A DNA stretch of 64,000 nt from Watersipora subatra (lineage: Eukaryota > Bryozoa > Gymnolaemata > Cheilostomatida > Watersiporidae), in the NCBI RefSeq assembly GCF_963576615.1, contig NC_088712.1:17963527-18027526 (forward strand), given 5' to 3'. The notes beneath the pieces are model-generated. The model made no database searches, had not been told where the DNA came from, and saw only the letters and a list, made by a program, of their open reading frames with translations. This document shows, piece by piece, positions 35,501-44,033 of this stretch (positions are counted from its first letter, which is position 1; every line of letters starts with the position of its first letter). Position numbers and translations under genes: made by a program.

Positions 35501-38500
35501 TGGCAAATTATCAATTTTCTGTAGTTTATAAAATATTTCTGTATGAAACAATTGTTTGAACAGTGCGTCAGATAAAAAAATGCAAACATTTTTCGATTAT
35601 TGAATTTTGCTTACAAACACAAGCATGGCAAGTTTTCAAGGTTTTTTTTAAATATGTAGGCTGCATGAAGTCTTTCTTTGGCAGCACTCAAATGTACTAC
35701 CAAGACATCTGCTGACCAGACAACTTAAGTTCAAACTTAGTTGCGGGCTGTGTTGAAAAGGAAAATGCTTTCAGTTCATAAAAATTGTAAAGTTTGTTTC
35801 GTACCTGTATATTCATGTACCTGTATGTATCTGTATATTCATGTATATTCAGGTATCATGTCGGAGTTACACTCCCGGCAGTGCAGGGATAACTCCTTAC
35901 TCTCCGATTATTGCGAGTCTCAGAAACAAAATTAAATACTCAGAAAATGAACTCTCCAAACTGCAAAAGCGACTTCATGAGATTTCAAACCGCAAGAACC
36001 CAAGAGCTAAAACAGCCGGTAAGAGCGGTACGAATACAGAGCAGCTTTAGTATGGATCTAGGGCTATACAAAAGGGTTCATTGAGAATTAGCTACATTGA
36101 GCCAGCAAGTAGATATCAGTTTAAAAAAGCTAAGGACTAGATGTATTTATCACATAGAAAAGAAATTTATATTTTCTGTGAGATGGTGGCTTCAGCTACC
36201 CACGATAGCCTAACATGTCTTTGTGTATAAATGTTTTGTCATACCTCAAATACCTGTGTTTTGCTCTCTCTGTGATAACTCCCATACTTTCTTTAATTTA
36301 GTTCAATATACCTTCTATTAATACTCTATCTGCTCTTTAAGTGATACTCTACATAGTCTGTGCCAGTTATCCTCTATAGTACTGAGTACATACTACTAGA
36401 GGGTTTATATACTACACGCATCGTACTAGCACAGGGTTTGTAGGCTATTATTAAAGAGCAGATAGAGTATGAGTAGAGAGTACTCTGATCAAAGCTAAAG
36501 AGAGTATGAGGATTTATCATAAAGTAAATAAAACACAGGTGTATGAGGTACAGCAAAAATATTTATACACAACGATATGTAAGGCTATCATGGGTAGCTG
36601 AAGCCACCATCTTACAGGAAAGACAACTCTCTTTTCTCATTGACAAAGACATCTAGTCTTTAGTTCTCCTAAAATAATATCTAATTGTTGGTTACATGTA
36701 GCAAAACTTAAATAACCTCTACCAATGAGATGTTCATACCACATTTTTAAAGCCTTTCACTGTCTGTCTTCTTGAGAGTTTCCTTCTCTTGTTAAATTAA
36801 TAGACCTTAACTGGAAGAAGCTGTGGTTGTACTAATTATTAATTGATATTCTCAATGAGAAAACAGCCAGTAATTATTGAGTAAAGTTTGTTTACATGTC
36901 AACACTGTCGTATAGCTTTACGAGCTGCAAGCTCTCGTCTGTTAAGGAGATGCAAAGAGATTATGTGGCTACAATCGCAGAGCTTGTGCGCCGAAGGGTT
37001 CATTCAAATCTTCTTTATGTACTTAATATTTCAAATAACAACTGCAGACTATAAACTGCCGGATAAAGCTATTATTTTAATTGCAAATTGTAGCATCTTG
37101 TGCTTTTTGAAAATAACAAAAGTGTGCTCATTGCTAAATGAGAATTAGCCACTAAGATATGAGGGAAGCAAATCAATTTTGAGGAAATACCAAAAGGTTA
37201 AATTGAGCGGCATTCTATTAAAAATGTATAAAACCCCTGGGTGATGATTCTTATATTTTTTGTCAAACTTGGAGAGCTTTTTACTGATTAACAACAGCAC
37301 TTTGAGCAAAAGAATTGGCGATGCAAATTCTGTTTGTTGTTTCAGCTCCTACACCATCAACAGCCGAACAAGAAACGCCTGGAAAGAAAGACAAAGAACT
37401 AACATTCAAACTATTTTGTGATAAGAAAGTAAATGACTTGCAGCTTGGAGAGAAAGAATTAAGTAGCCTGACATCCCGACCAATCACGACGGATGCTCCT
37501 CTGGTAACGGTCACAGCTGTAGCAACTGTTTGCTATATCTGGTAACAGTCACTGTTGTAGCAACTGTTTGCTATATCTGTTAACAGTCACGGCTGTAGCA
37601 ACTGTTTGCTATATCTAGAGTAAACTTCTCAGTTGAATAGGCTAAGCACATAAGACTTAAAAAAGAGCAAGATTTGAAAGTGAACATCCTGAATGGGATA
37701 CAAATCTTTACTATAATAAGAGTAGTGTCTGTTTGTCCATCTGTCCAGAGCAATGCTTAAAGCATTTTGGAAAAAGAATTGCATTGCGCAGGAGTTGAAC
37801 TCAAGTATGATGTTTGGTTGACCGACGCACTAAACACTGAGGCATTCAGCCACCTTCCCATATGCTCAAATAATTATGCATATACTTAGTCTCTCACGAC
37901 ACAAGAGCTGCAAGACTGCTAGTGAAAATAATATTAATGCAAAACTAAGGCATTAAGCTTCAATTTGATGTAAATTTTGTCTTCGTAGACCTACTCAGAT
38001 CAGAGATATAATAGTGCAAATGAGATCCCTTTTTTGGGGCGTTCAGATTGAAGAAAAAGTTTGCCTATGACATCTATAGTTGCAAAAAGATTGCCAGAGT
38101 AGAGACGTACAGCATTGCAATTTGAATGTGATATTGGTAGAGACAGGTAGAGACAGGCAGAGACAGGTAGAGACAAGTAGAGACATGGTAGAATGGTAGA
38201 GACAGGCAGAGACAGGTAGAGACAAGGTAGAATGGTAGAGACAGGCAGAGACAGGTAGAGACATGGTAGAATGGTAGAGACAGGCAGAGACAGGTAGAGA
38301 CATGGTAGAATAGTAGAGACAGGCAGAGACAGGTAGAGACATGGTAGAATGGTAGAGACAGGCAGAGACAGGTAGAGACATGGTAGAATGGTAGAGACAG
38401 GTAGAGACAGGTAGAGACAGGCAGAGACAGGTAGAGACAAGTAGAGACAGGTAGAGACAAGTAGAGACAGGTAGAGACAGGTAGAGACAGGTAGAGACAG

Positions 38501-41500
38501 GTAGAGACAGGCAGAGACAGGTAGAGACAAGTAGAGACAGGTAGAGACAAGTAGAGACAGGTAGAGACAGGTAGAGACAGGTAGAGACAGGTAGAGACAG
38601 GTAGAGACAGGTAGAGACAGGTAGAGACAGGTAGAGACAGGTAGAGACAGGTAGAGACAGGTAGAGACAGGTAGAGACAAGTAGAGACAGGTAGAGGCAG
38701 GTAGAGACAAGTAGAGACAGGTAGAGACAGGTAGAGACAGGTAGAGACAGGTAGAGACAAGTAGAGACAGGTAGAGACAAGTAGAGACAGGCAGAGACAG
38801 GTAGAGACAGGTAGAGACAGGTAGAGACAAGTAGAGACAGGTAGAGACAAGTAGAGACAGGTAGAGACAGGTAGAGACAGGTAGAGACAGGTAGAGACAG
38901 GTAGAGACAGGTAGAGACAGGTAGAGACAGGTAGAGACAGGTAGAGACAGGTAGAGACAAGTAGAGACAGGTAGAGACAGGTAGAGACAGGTAGAGACAG
39001 GTAGAGACAGGTAGAGACAGGTAGAGACAAGTAGAGACAGGTAGAGACAAGTAGAGACAGGTAGAGACAGGTAGAGACAGGTAGAGACAGGTAGAGACAG
39101 GCAGCCTGTGCAACTAATGGCGTTATGTTGGCACATATTTCTCTTCTGAGCACTTTAACTGCTATCAATATTTGTCAATTCTAATCTTGAAACATGCTGG
39201 CAATCAGATCACCTCAAACATCACAAACAATCGCAAAGGATAAAAAATGCCGATACCTTTTCAAAAAATCTACTAGAATTTCATGTAACTTCATCTTTAA
39301 CCATTTATTATACGTATAGACAAAGTTCATATTATTTGAAAGGGGGTTATATTTGTTTTAGCTTGCCAAAAGAAGAAATATTAGAAGAGATTCTAAGGCT
39401 ATTAAGGTTGACTTAGAGAAACTCAAGTCAGGGGCTTCTGCATCTCAGCCCTTTCTCACCTTGCTTATCAACAACAGTAAAAATAACTATATTGATGTCA
39501 TAGAAAACCCATTTGATACAGGTGAGCTTCACTTTGTCAATCAAAATTTTCTATTTTTGAAGAAAACAAATGTTAATTTAGAAATTAATATGTCTATTTC
39601 ATCATGTCAGAAAATTTTCTGCCATTATATTGAGCTAGAAGTTAAAATATGTCTATGCTATATAAAGCTGAACTCGGTCACTTGAAGTTATTCTCCCTAC
39701 TATTGAGTTGGCATTAGGCCTATCTAATAGTCTATGAATTATGTAAGCTATTAATGTTAGCCATCACAAATCAATCTACTTATTAAAAAAGCTTTTGATT
39801 AAAAAATTCTAATATTTGCCAATGTAATTGCAAATGTAATGTCAGTTTTCACTTCTTATAAATTTTGATAAAAGTAGCTATTCTCTCAAGAACAGACAAC
39901 TCCCGCTCTTGCTATCAGTATCAATCAACACTGAAAACAGATTTTTAAGTAGCCAAATAAAACACTGTATTTTAATACAGCATAATTTTTTGGATAAGTT
40001 TTTTTTCCTGTTTACGGTAATAGCCAAATAGTCATCATTCTAACAACATCTCGTACACTATAAATTGGTTGACAGGAGTTATACCACCTCAGACAAGGTC
40101 AAGACTGTTATTAGAAGCAAAGACAGATGACACGATGTACAGGTGGCTAGGATTCACATCTAAAACACAGCTTGAAAAAGCTCTCAAGGAGAACCCGAGG
40201 AGTATCAAAAAGCTGCCAACAGCTCTCCTTGCCATGGTTGAGGAAGATGGTTAGTTGATCGCATCTAATCGTATCGAAACTAATTTTGTAAACAAGTTGG
40301 TAAAATTCAGTAAAGTTTGAAAAATCGAACTAGCAAATTAAGTTCAGATTAATAAAGTGGAGCAATATCTGAGAGAGTTTCAAAACAGGGGTTTTTAAAG
40401 TTTTAATAACAATTTTATTTCTAACAACAAACCAACAAAAGTTTTCCTTTTAAAAACTTGTTTACTGTCGACCAGACTTACACAACTCTATGTGAATTTC
40501 AGCGTCTTTAAAAAGCAAAAACTTTAACACTGTTCATATTATTTTCTGCAGTTTTTATAAAAACTGAAATAATTGCTATTAATGGCTCTGAAGTTACTAT
40601 GATACTAAAATATATCAGTCTTCAATAAGATAGGCCAAAAGGATTTACTGCAAACGATTAATAATAAATCAGAAAATTAATTTTTAAAATACTAGTTGCT
40701 CTCTACTGATACATGAAGCTCAATAATTCGCTCTCACTCAAAACTGGACACTGTAACATTTTACTTCCAAATGGTATCACTATTGATGATATTATATTTT
40801 GTATTATTTGTAGTGTTATTTTATGTATTGTATAGATTTTTAATTTAAAAATTTCAAGTTTTTAAGAATCCTAACTACAACTCAAGAAGCAAGATTTTAA
40901 TTTAGAAAAAAGATGAGCATTAAAGATGAGCTTACACGAAACTGTTGTAGATTTTATCAGAAAGTATCTGGTAAAAAATTTTGTATCAGTATTTTTCTAT
41001 TATTTGTTATTGTTTTGGATGTTTGAGGTGATCTGACAGTCAAGATGTTACAGGATTAAAATAATAAAACTTTATCTCGGTTAAATTGCTTAGAAGAAAA
41101 TATGCGCAACATGACGACACTAGTTGTTGTCATTGTGACAGTTGATATCTAATATTGCATCTAAGTTGAAGCGCTACGTGTCGCTACGTGTTGCTACGTG
41201 TCGCTATTCTGTCGGTCTCCTTGCAATTATAGTCGCCACTCTTGCATAAAAACGCATATAGCGTCATTATGAACGCTCTTAGATCAAAACACATTTTGTC
41301 CTGAGTGCTTTAATTGTGATAAATTTTGTGGATTTTAATCTTGAAAAATCTTGGCAATCGGATCAACTCATACATCAAGAACAATCGCCAATGATAGAAA
41401 AATGCCAATACTTTCGGATAACATCTGCAAAAAGTCTTGTGCAAGTTCGCTGATCGACGCCGATCGACGCTGATCGATTAGACGCTGATCGATTAGACGC

Positions 41501-41753
41501 TGATCGACACTGATTGACGCTGATTGACGCTGATTGCTTAGATGCTGATCGTAACTGTTAATTTTTTTGACAGCATTAGTGGTTAAAAAGCAGTTAGTTT
41601 CTGTCTAGCTTCAACAATTTACTGTTTCTTACAGAGGACCCAGTTGACCTTGACAAAGAGCAGTTCAGCGACTCCGACTCAGAGAAAGATGACGATGAAG
41701 ACATACGATTCAAAATCTTTGATAAGAAAAAGTTCAAGCCCGATTCTCAGTAG
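25849..41753 (+). CDS. Unrecognised coiled-coil protein, 448 aa, 9 exons
   Basis: Exons: 25849-25970, 28467-28614, 32597-32812, 34192-34275, 35853-36018, 37346-37503, 39362-39521, 40076-40249 and 41635-41753. They total 1347 bases, 449 codons with TAG, and every splice phase matches. An in-frame TAG lies 15 bases before the ATG. No signal peptide or membrane segment is seen. Visible parts: a basic N-terminus; a helical segment at residues 42-90 ([20 protein letters not shown]); a proline-rich stretch near 97-125; likely coiled coils at about 163-183 and 214-238; a conserved-looking block at 353-409 ([16 protein letters not shown]); and an acidic tail ([12 protein letters not shown]) ending in a basic patch. 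The protein is probably cytosolic, cytoskeletal or nuclear, but I do not recognise the family. Several of its splice sites lie in tandem duplications. Confidence 0.82.
25956..26270 (+). repeat. 24-40 bp repeat spanning the exon 1 donor
   Basis: The exon end plus donor (GACACTTTAAACAG/GTGAGTGA) recurs about ten times with variable spacing. Consensus-quality donors AG/GTGAGT recur with GT at 26043, 26091, 26183, 26207 and 26256, in addition to the true one at 25971. Confidence 0.9.
27030..27460 (-). mobile_element. tRNA-related element, homologous to 50385-50760
   Basis: Shared landmarks are GATGTTGCACGGGTATTAAA, TTACTAATAAGAGC, CGTTGCG-rich middle, a tRNA-like stretch (GGTTTAATTGGTAAGGCATT and GGGAGATCAA) and GCTGGACATACACAGAC. 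It ends at GAGAAATATATATAT. Confidence 0.6.
27426..27720 (-). mobile_element. Repeat with CCCGGGTAATAAA end
   Basis: It starts TAGCTGTACAAGCCCGGGTA and contains CTTTCAAACTGTATATCATG and GTTGTCAAACTTTGTCAAAC. The same sequence appears in opposite orientation at 28950-29190 and 51465-51680, and diverged at 33462-33800. Confidence 0.6.
28467..28614 (+). CDS. Coiled-coil protein exon 2
   Basis: After CTCTCTCTCCAG, one base plus 49 codons run to the donor CAG/GTGAGG. It encodes [20 protein letters not shown] and a lysine-rich helix. Confidence 0.82.
28950..29190 (+). mobile_element. Repeat with TTTTATTACCTAGGCAACGCC end
   Basis: Same family as 51465-51680: TAGTTTGAAGGTTATAGTTG, GTTTGACAAAGTTTAAAAAC, TCTCATGATATGTAGTTTG. 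It ends against the CA microsatellite, as if that tract were its tail. Confidence 0.6.
29195..29850. repeat. Compound microsatellite (CA/CG then TA/TG/TACA)
   Basis: Alternating purine-pyrimidine sequence over 650 bases, first CACACGCACGCG-type, then a 74-bp-scale higher-order arrangement of TATATATGTG and TACATACATA. Many open frames occur in all frames and are artefacts. Such tracts can adopt Z-DNA or cruciforms. Confidence 0.95.
29851..31286 (-). mobile_element. Tc1-type transposon, defective
   Basis: The ends are the inverted pair CAGTCATTTGCAAAAGTTTA and TAAACTTTTGCAAATGACTG, each flanked by TA. The 1.44-kb length is typical of Tc1 elements. The minus strand carries a broken transposase. 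It was inserted into TA-rich repeat sequence. Confidence 0.93.
30060..31031 (-). pseudogene. Tc1 transposase, broken
   Basis: On the minus strand the frame begins at about 31031 ([20 protein letters not shown]) with a helix-turn-helix ([15 protein letters not shown]). It is interrupted by TGA near 30960 and another stop near 30845. It continues with the second DNA-binding part and a long open piece (30453-30821) containing VLFSDES (first catalytic Asp). After a shift near 30460 come VHDGAPCH (second Asp) and [13 protein letters not shown] (Glu of DD34E). At least three breaks make it inactive. Confidence 0.9.
31329..32460 (-). mobile_element. pogo/Tigger-like TIR element, copy B
   Basis: Reverse-orientation copy of 2902-4015 with the same inverted ends (CAGTGAAAC / GTTTCACTG) and TA flanks. 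It includes the shared 80-codon frame (31428-31670) and the nested hairpin (32011-32136). It is bounded on both sides by TA repeats. Confidence 0.87.
32011..32136. mobile_element. Hairpin MITE nested in copy B
   Basis: A 126-bp palindrome with CACGGGCTAGCCGGGTCACG arms, at the position corresponding to 3220-3344 in copy A. CTATTCAT flanks both sides. Confidence 0.75.
32461..32525. repeat. (TA)n microsatellite
   Basis: A TA tract at the right edge of copy B, consistent with a TA-targeting element sitting in TA repeats. Confidence 0.9.
32597..32812 (+). CDS. Coiled-coil protein exon 3
   Basis: 72 codons in phase 0 between GTTTGCTTTAG and AGA/GTAGGT. It contains a proline-rich stretch ([20 protein letters not shown]) and a serine/lysine-rich part ([20 protein letters not shown]). 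Confidence 0.82.
33462..33800 (-). mobile_element. Diverged copy of the CCCGGGTAAT-ended repeat
   Basis: It begins ATACTAGGTGAATGCCCGGG, then TAATTAAAG and GAGAAGTATATATATAG. The interior is only weakly similar to the copies at 27426 and 51465. Confidence 0.5.
34074..34198 (+). repeat. 62-bp duplication spanning an acceptor site
   Basis: Two copies of a 62-bp unit ending TGGTTAATACATTTAGGATA. The intron-exon junction ATTTAG/GATAA is in both, giving a decoy acceptor at 34129/34130 and the functional one at 34191/34192. From the decoy the frame stops at TGA within nine codons. Confidence 0.88.
34192..34275 (+). CDS. Coiled-coil protein exon 4
   Basis: 28 codons in phase 0, ending GAT/GTAAGT. 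It encodes [20 protein letters not shown], a heptad-like helix, then VGLPFIFD. Confidence 0.83.
34555..34800. mobile_element. tRNA-like SINE copy
   Basis: It contains GAGATTTGAACTCACAACAC, AGTAGACCGATACAGTCAAG and an AATTGTGCACATACTTATTC tail, the same plan as the copies at 22601 and 37706. Confidence 0.65.
34800..35852 (+). other. Intron, nothing recognised
   Basis: AT-rich intron of the coiled-coil protein gene. A small repeat of CTGTATATTCATGTA lies just before the acceptor at 35852. Confidence 0.45.
35853..36018 (+). CDS. Coiled-coil protein exon 5
   Basis: 55 codons plus one base between GTATATTCAG and GTAAGA. It encodes [20 protein letters not shown] and a second coiled coil ([18 protein letters not shown]). 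Confidence 0.83.
36182..36616. repeat. Imperfect 435-bp foldback
   Basis: The left arm (GATGGTGGCTTCAGCTACCC to about ATACTCTATCTGCTCTTTAA, 36182-36343) returns in reverse complement at about 36450-36616 with moderate divergence. The centre holds further short hairpins (CCTCTATAGTACTGAGTACA). Non-coding. Confidence 0.83.
37346..37503 (+). CDS. Coiled-coil protein exon 6
   Basis: Two bases plus 52 codons between TTGTTTCAG and CTG/GTAACG. It is lysine/glutamate-rich, with [20 protein letters not shown]. The donor is repeated downstream. Confidence 0.82.
37501..37617 (+). repeat. 38-bp triplication spanning the exon 6 donor
   Basis: Three copies of a 38-bp unit starting CTGGTAACGGTCACAGCTGT. 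The first CTG is the last exon codon. The second copy keeps a usable donor at 37541/37542 (CTG/GTAACA); the third has CTG/TTAACA, which has lost GT. Confidence 0.9.
37706..37935. mobile_element. tRNA-like SINE copy
   Basis: It begins TTTACTATAATAAGAGTAGT, then GAAAAAGAATTGCATTGCGC, GGAGTTGAACTCAAGTATGA and TTGACCGACGCACTAAACAC, ending in an ATTATGCATATACTTAGTCT tail. Confidence 0.72.
38000..39300. mobile_element. Foldback element split by a 10-bp satellite array
   Basis: The left flank (ATGACATCTATAGTTGCAAA to GCATTGCAATTTGAATG) matches in reverse the middle of the foldback element at 56236-56690. The right flank (TTCTAATCTTGAAACATGCT, GGCAATCAGATCACCTCAAA) matches its right arm. The array at 38140-39106 lies between them. 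Confidence 0.75.
38140..39106 (-). repeat. 10-bp satellite (GTAGAGACAG), about 95 copies
   Basis: A nearly pure GTAGAGACAG array with GTAGAGACAA and GCAGAGACAG variants. Its left end (38180-38400) has a higher-order unit that adds ACATGGTAGAATG. Because 10 is not a multiple of 3, all three minus frames are open with the same 10-residue peptide repeat; the 350-residue frames are artefacts. It lies in a gene intron. Confidence 0.96.
39362..39521 (+). CDS. Coiled-coil protein exon 7
   Basis: 53 codons plus one base between TTTGTTTTAG and GTGAGC. It encodes a basic helix ([20 protein letters not shown]) and [20 protein letters not shown]. Confidence 0.83.
40076..40249 (+). CDS. Coiled-coil protein exon 8
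   Basis: Two bases plus 57 codons plus one base between TTGACAG and GTTAGT. It encodes [20 protein letters not shown] and [20 protein letters not shown], the block that looks most like a folded domain. Confidence 0.83.
40250..40927 (+). other. Intron, nothing recognised
   Basis: AT-rich intron with no visible feature before the foldback element. Confidence 0.45.
40928..41450. mobile_element. Foldback element, copy 2
   Basis: The arms are long imperfect inverted repeats: left TGTAGATTTTATCAGAAAGT ... GATGTTTGAGGTGATCTGAC; right AATCTTGAAAAATCTTGGCA ... GATAGAAAAATGCCAATACT. The middle has CTACGTGTCGCTACGTGTTG and CTATTCTGTCGGTCTCC. It is homologous to 56236-56690. Confidence 0.82.
41449..41552 (+). 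repeat. 10-18 bp tandem repeat (GACGCTGATC)
   Basis: Copies of GACGCTGATC and GATTAGACGCTGATC with later GACGCTGATT variants. It begins at the right end of the foldback element. Confidence 0.9.
41635..41753 (+). CDS. Coiled-coil protein exon 9 (acidic C-terminus)
   Basis: After TGTTTCTTACAG, two bases complete a glutamate, then 38 codons run to TAG. The acidic run [12 protein letters not shown] is followed by [15 protein letters not shown]. Confidence 0.85.
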
Positions 41754-41839
41754 AGCAGCTATTAACGGTAAACGGACCAATAGGAGCATGATATATTAAA
41801 GCAGCCCTTTAGAATCTTAGCTTTGTATTGTGGACCGAT

Positions 41840-42024
41840 AGAAACTTGGTTCCACATAACTGACCAATTGGAACAGCTTTGTTAATCTGCGCCATGGTAC
41901 TTGGTTTTGTATAGCTGACCAATAGAAGCTTAGCTCACTATAGCTGACCAATAGAAGCTTAGCTCACTATAGCTGACCAATAGAAGCTTAGCTCACTATA
42001 GCTGACCAATAAGTATTCAGCTTT
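41840..42024 (+). repeat. 29-bp repeat in the 3' UTR
   Basis: Units of CTGACCAATAGAAGCTTAGC plus TCACTATAG, three of them perfect and others diverged, start about 90 bases after the stop codon. Confidence 0.88.
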
Positions 42025-42055
42025 GTAAATTTGTTCTTGATTTATACCATAGTTT

Positions 42056-42061
42056 AATAAA
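42056..42061 (+). promoter_or_regulatory. Poly(A) signal AATAAA
   Basis: An AATAAA about 300 bases after the stop of the coiled-coil protein gene is the most plausible 3' end signal. Confidence 0.5.
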
Positions 42062-42779
42062 CAGGTAATACACTCAACATTTTACAAAATACTTGAGATA
42101 AAGAATTATTGCGCTATTGTTTTTATTTTTTTATGGAACATTTTTTTTATACTTTTTGTGCTCAAATAATGTCATTGCAAATACAGTTTGTGAAAGTTTG
42201 CGAGTTAAAAATATATTATAATCTCAGCTATTTATTGTGTTACACTAAAAATTTTACATCCTGAAGTCTGCAAGTATTTGTTGAGTTGGCCATGACAGCT
42301 TTGAAAAAAATAAAGATATCACTACTGTTTGCTTTAGCAAATACCAGCTCAAAGATTACTTATGTTGAAACCAGAAATGGCTGGACTGAGCTTATGGGAA
42401 GTTTTCAACAATGCCTTTAATAAAATCACTATTTTGAAATGAGCAATCACTCAGCCCATGAAACTATCTCCATTCAGACTTACCAAATAGTTAGTGTTTG
42501 AAGATCACTGCATTCAGACAGGTAAACCTAAACCAGTTCAAACTGGATATGCGAGTGAATTTCAAAGATGTTAACCTTTCGGAACATTCTACTTAGCTAT
42601 TGAACTGATGCTCAGTTGATCTCACTTACACACAAAATTTGATTTTCCATTAAATTTTAAATGAGGTGTGGCAAAAAAAACTTCCCGCTCGGGAATCTAA
42701 AACAGGCATGAAGTAATTCATGGAATAATTCTCTATATACTCATTTTTCATGACAATCTCTCACAGTGCACGAGACTGT

Positions 42780-43060
42780 TGAGCATGCTAGTCTATATAT
42801 ATAAATTTCATTGTTTGTCATTTATCGTCCGAATTTCCAAGACTAATGATAAAGTTTTAGAAACGAAAAATCTGTCTGGCACTGGATTTGAACTTGAAAC
42901 CTCCAATTCTCCAAACAGGCTATCTACTTACTACCCTACGCGCCTAATTGATGATAGTAATAACTGTGCATATACTTATGCACATATGTTACACTTCACA
43001 ACTCTTACTATAGTGAAAACTCAGACTAGCCTAAGTTACTAGCTAAAGTTACTAGCTTAA
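42780..43060. mobile_element. tRNA-like SINE copy, second subtype
   Basis: ATATATATAAATTTCATTGT leads into GGATTTGAACTTGAAACCTC, CTACCCTACGCGCCTAATTG and a TGTGCATATACTTATGCACA tail. Confidence 0.6.
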
Positions 43061-43897
43061 GTTACTCAAATTCATTGAGTAATTACTTTATTACTCATGC
43101 AACGCTGCATCCTCATCTAGTCTTTGCTATAAAGCCGTCTCTGCCTGTCTCTACAAAGCCACACTTAGAGGTTTAGAAAGAAGATGCGCCGTCCAGGATT
43201 CAAACTCATAAACTTACACCAATTTACTGTACACTCTGCTACTACATGAAATCATCAGATGTCATTATAACTGCTATCACTTAGATGCCAGCATCTATTT
43301 ATTACTCAATGCTTTAGGCAAATATTAAAACAGGAAAACAGGAAAAACGAATTTCATAATACGATGCAATACATAAATATGTATATATTTGGGGTTTATT
43401 CTTTATTGATGTTTTAATACATGAGATCGACAATATCACTTGACTGAATTAGGAAAACAATATAGTGAGCAAAATTCAGAAAAATATTTCCTTGTCACTT
43501 TCAACTGTAAAGAATATTATGTAGTATTACAATAAAATAAGATAAACCTTTATTTAACTAGGTTGTCAAACACTATATTTTGTTACAGTAAAAAAGATGG
43601 AATAGTACTTGCGAGGAAGATTTACAAAGAGTAGAGGATAACTTCTCTTAATTATTTTTGGTTGAGGACGGAAATATCAGATCAAGGTTTAATTTTGAGA
43701 ATTGCGACACCTTGTGGAAACTTGAGTAATTTGTTTTCGATTAATATCAAGCAAAGTCTGAATAAAGTTGGTTGTTATTATTATTATTGCCCAGCTATTA
43801 TATTAACTTTAGATTGAAAAATAATTCGGCAGAAAAAATAATTCTGCAGTTAGCAATTAATATATAATTAGAACATGTTAGTGTATTATTATTATTA
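43061..43897. other. Intergenic between convergent genes
   Basis: It contains another tRNA-like stretch near 43180-43270 (GATTCAAACTCATAAACTTA). Otherwise nothing is recognised. Confidence 0.4.
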
Positions 43898-44033
43898 TTA
43901 CTCCTCACTATCCACATCATTATCATCTTTATCATTTTTCTCTTCTCTTTTTTTCTTTGCCTGTTCTTTTTCTAAATTTCTTATCCTCGTGTTTTCTCTT
44001 TGCTTGGCTAGTTGCCAAAATATTTCTACGTAT
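43898..44033 (-). CDS. GT31 exon 10 (charged tail)
   Basis: After GTTCATTTTTAG on the minus strand, one base plus 44 codons run to TAA. It encodes YVEIFWQLAKQRENTRIRNL, then a lysine/glutamate/aspartate-rich tail DKDDNDVDSEE. Confidence 0.85.

Noticed and set aside
38000-39168. Three overlapping minus-strand open frames of about 360 codons
   Set aside because: All are the 10-bp satellite read in three frames, giving the same short peptide repeat. The array lies in an intron, with no splice or start context.
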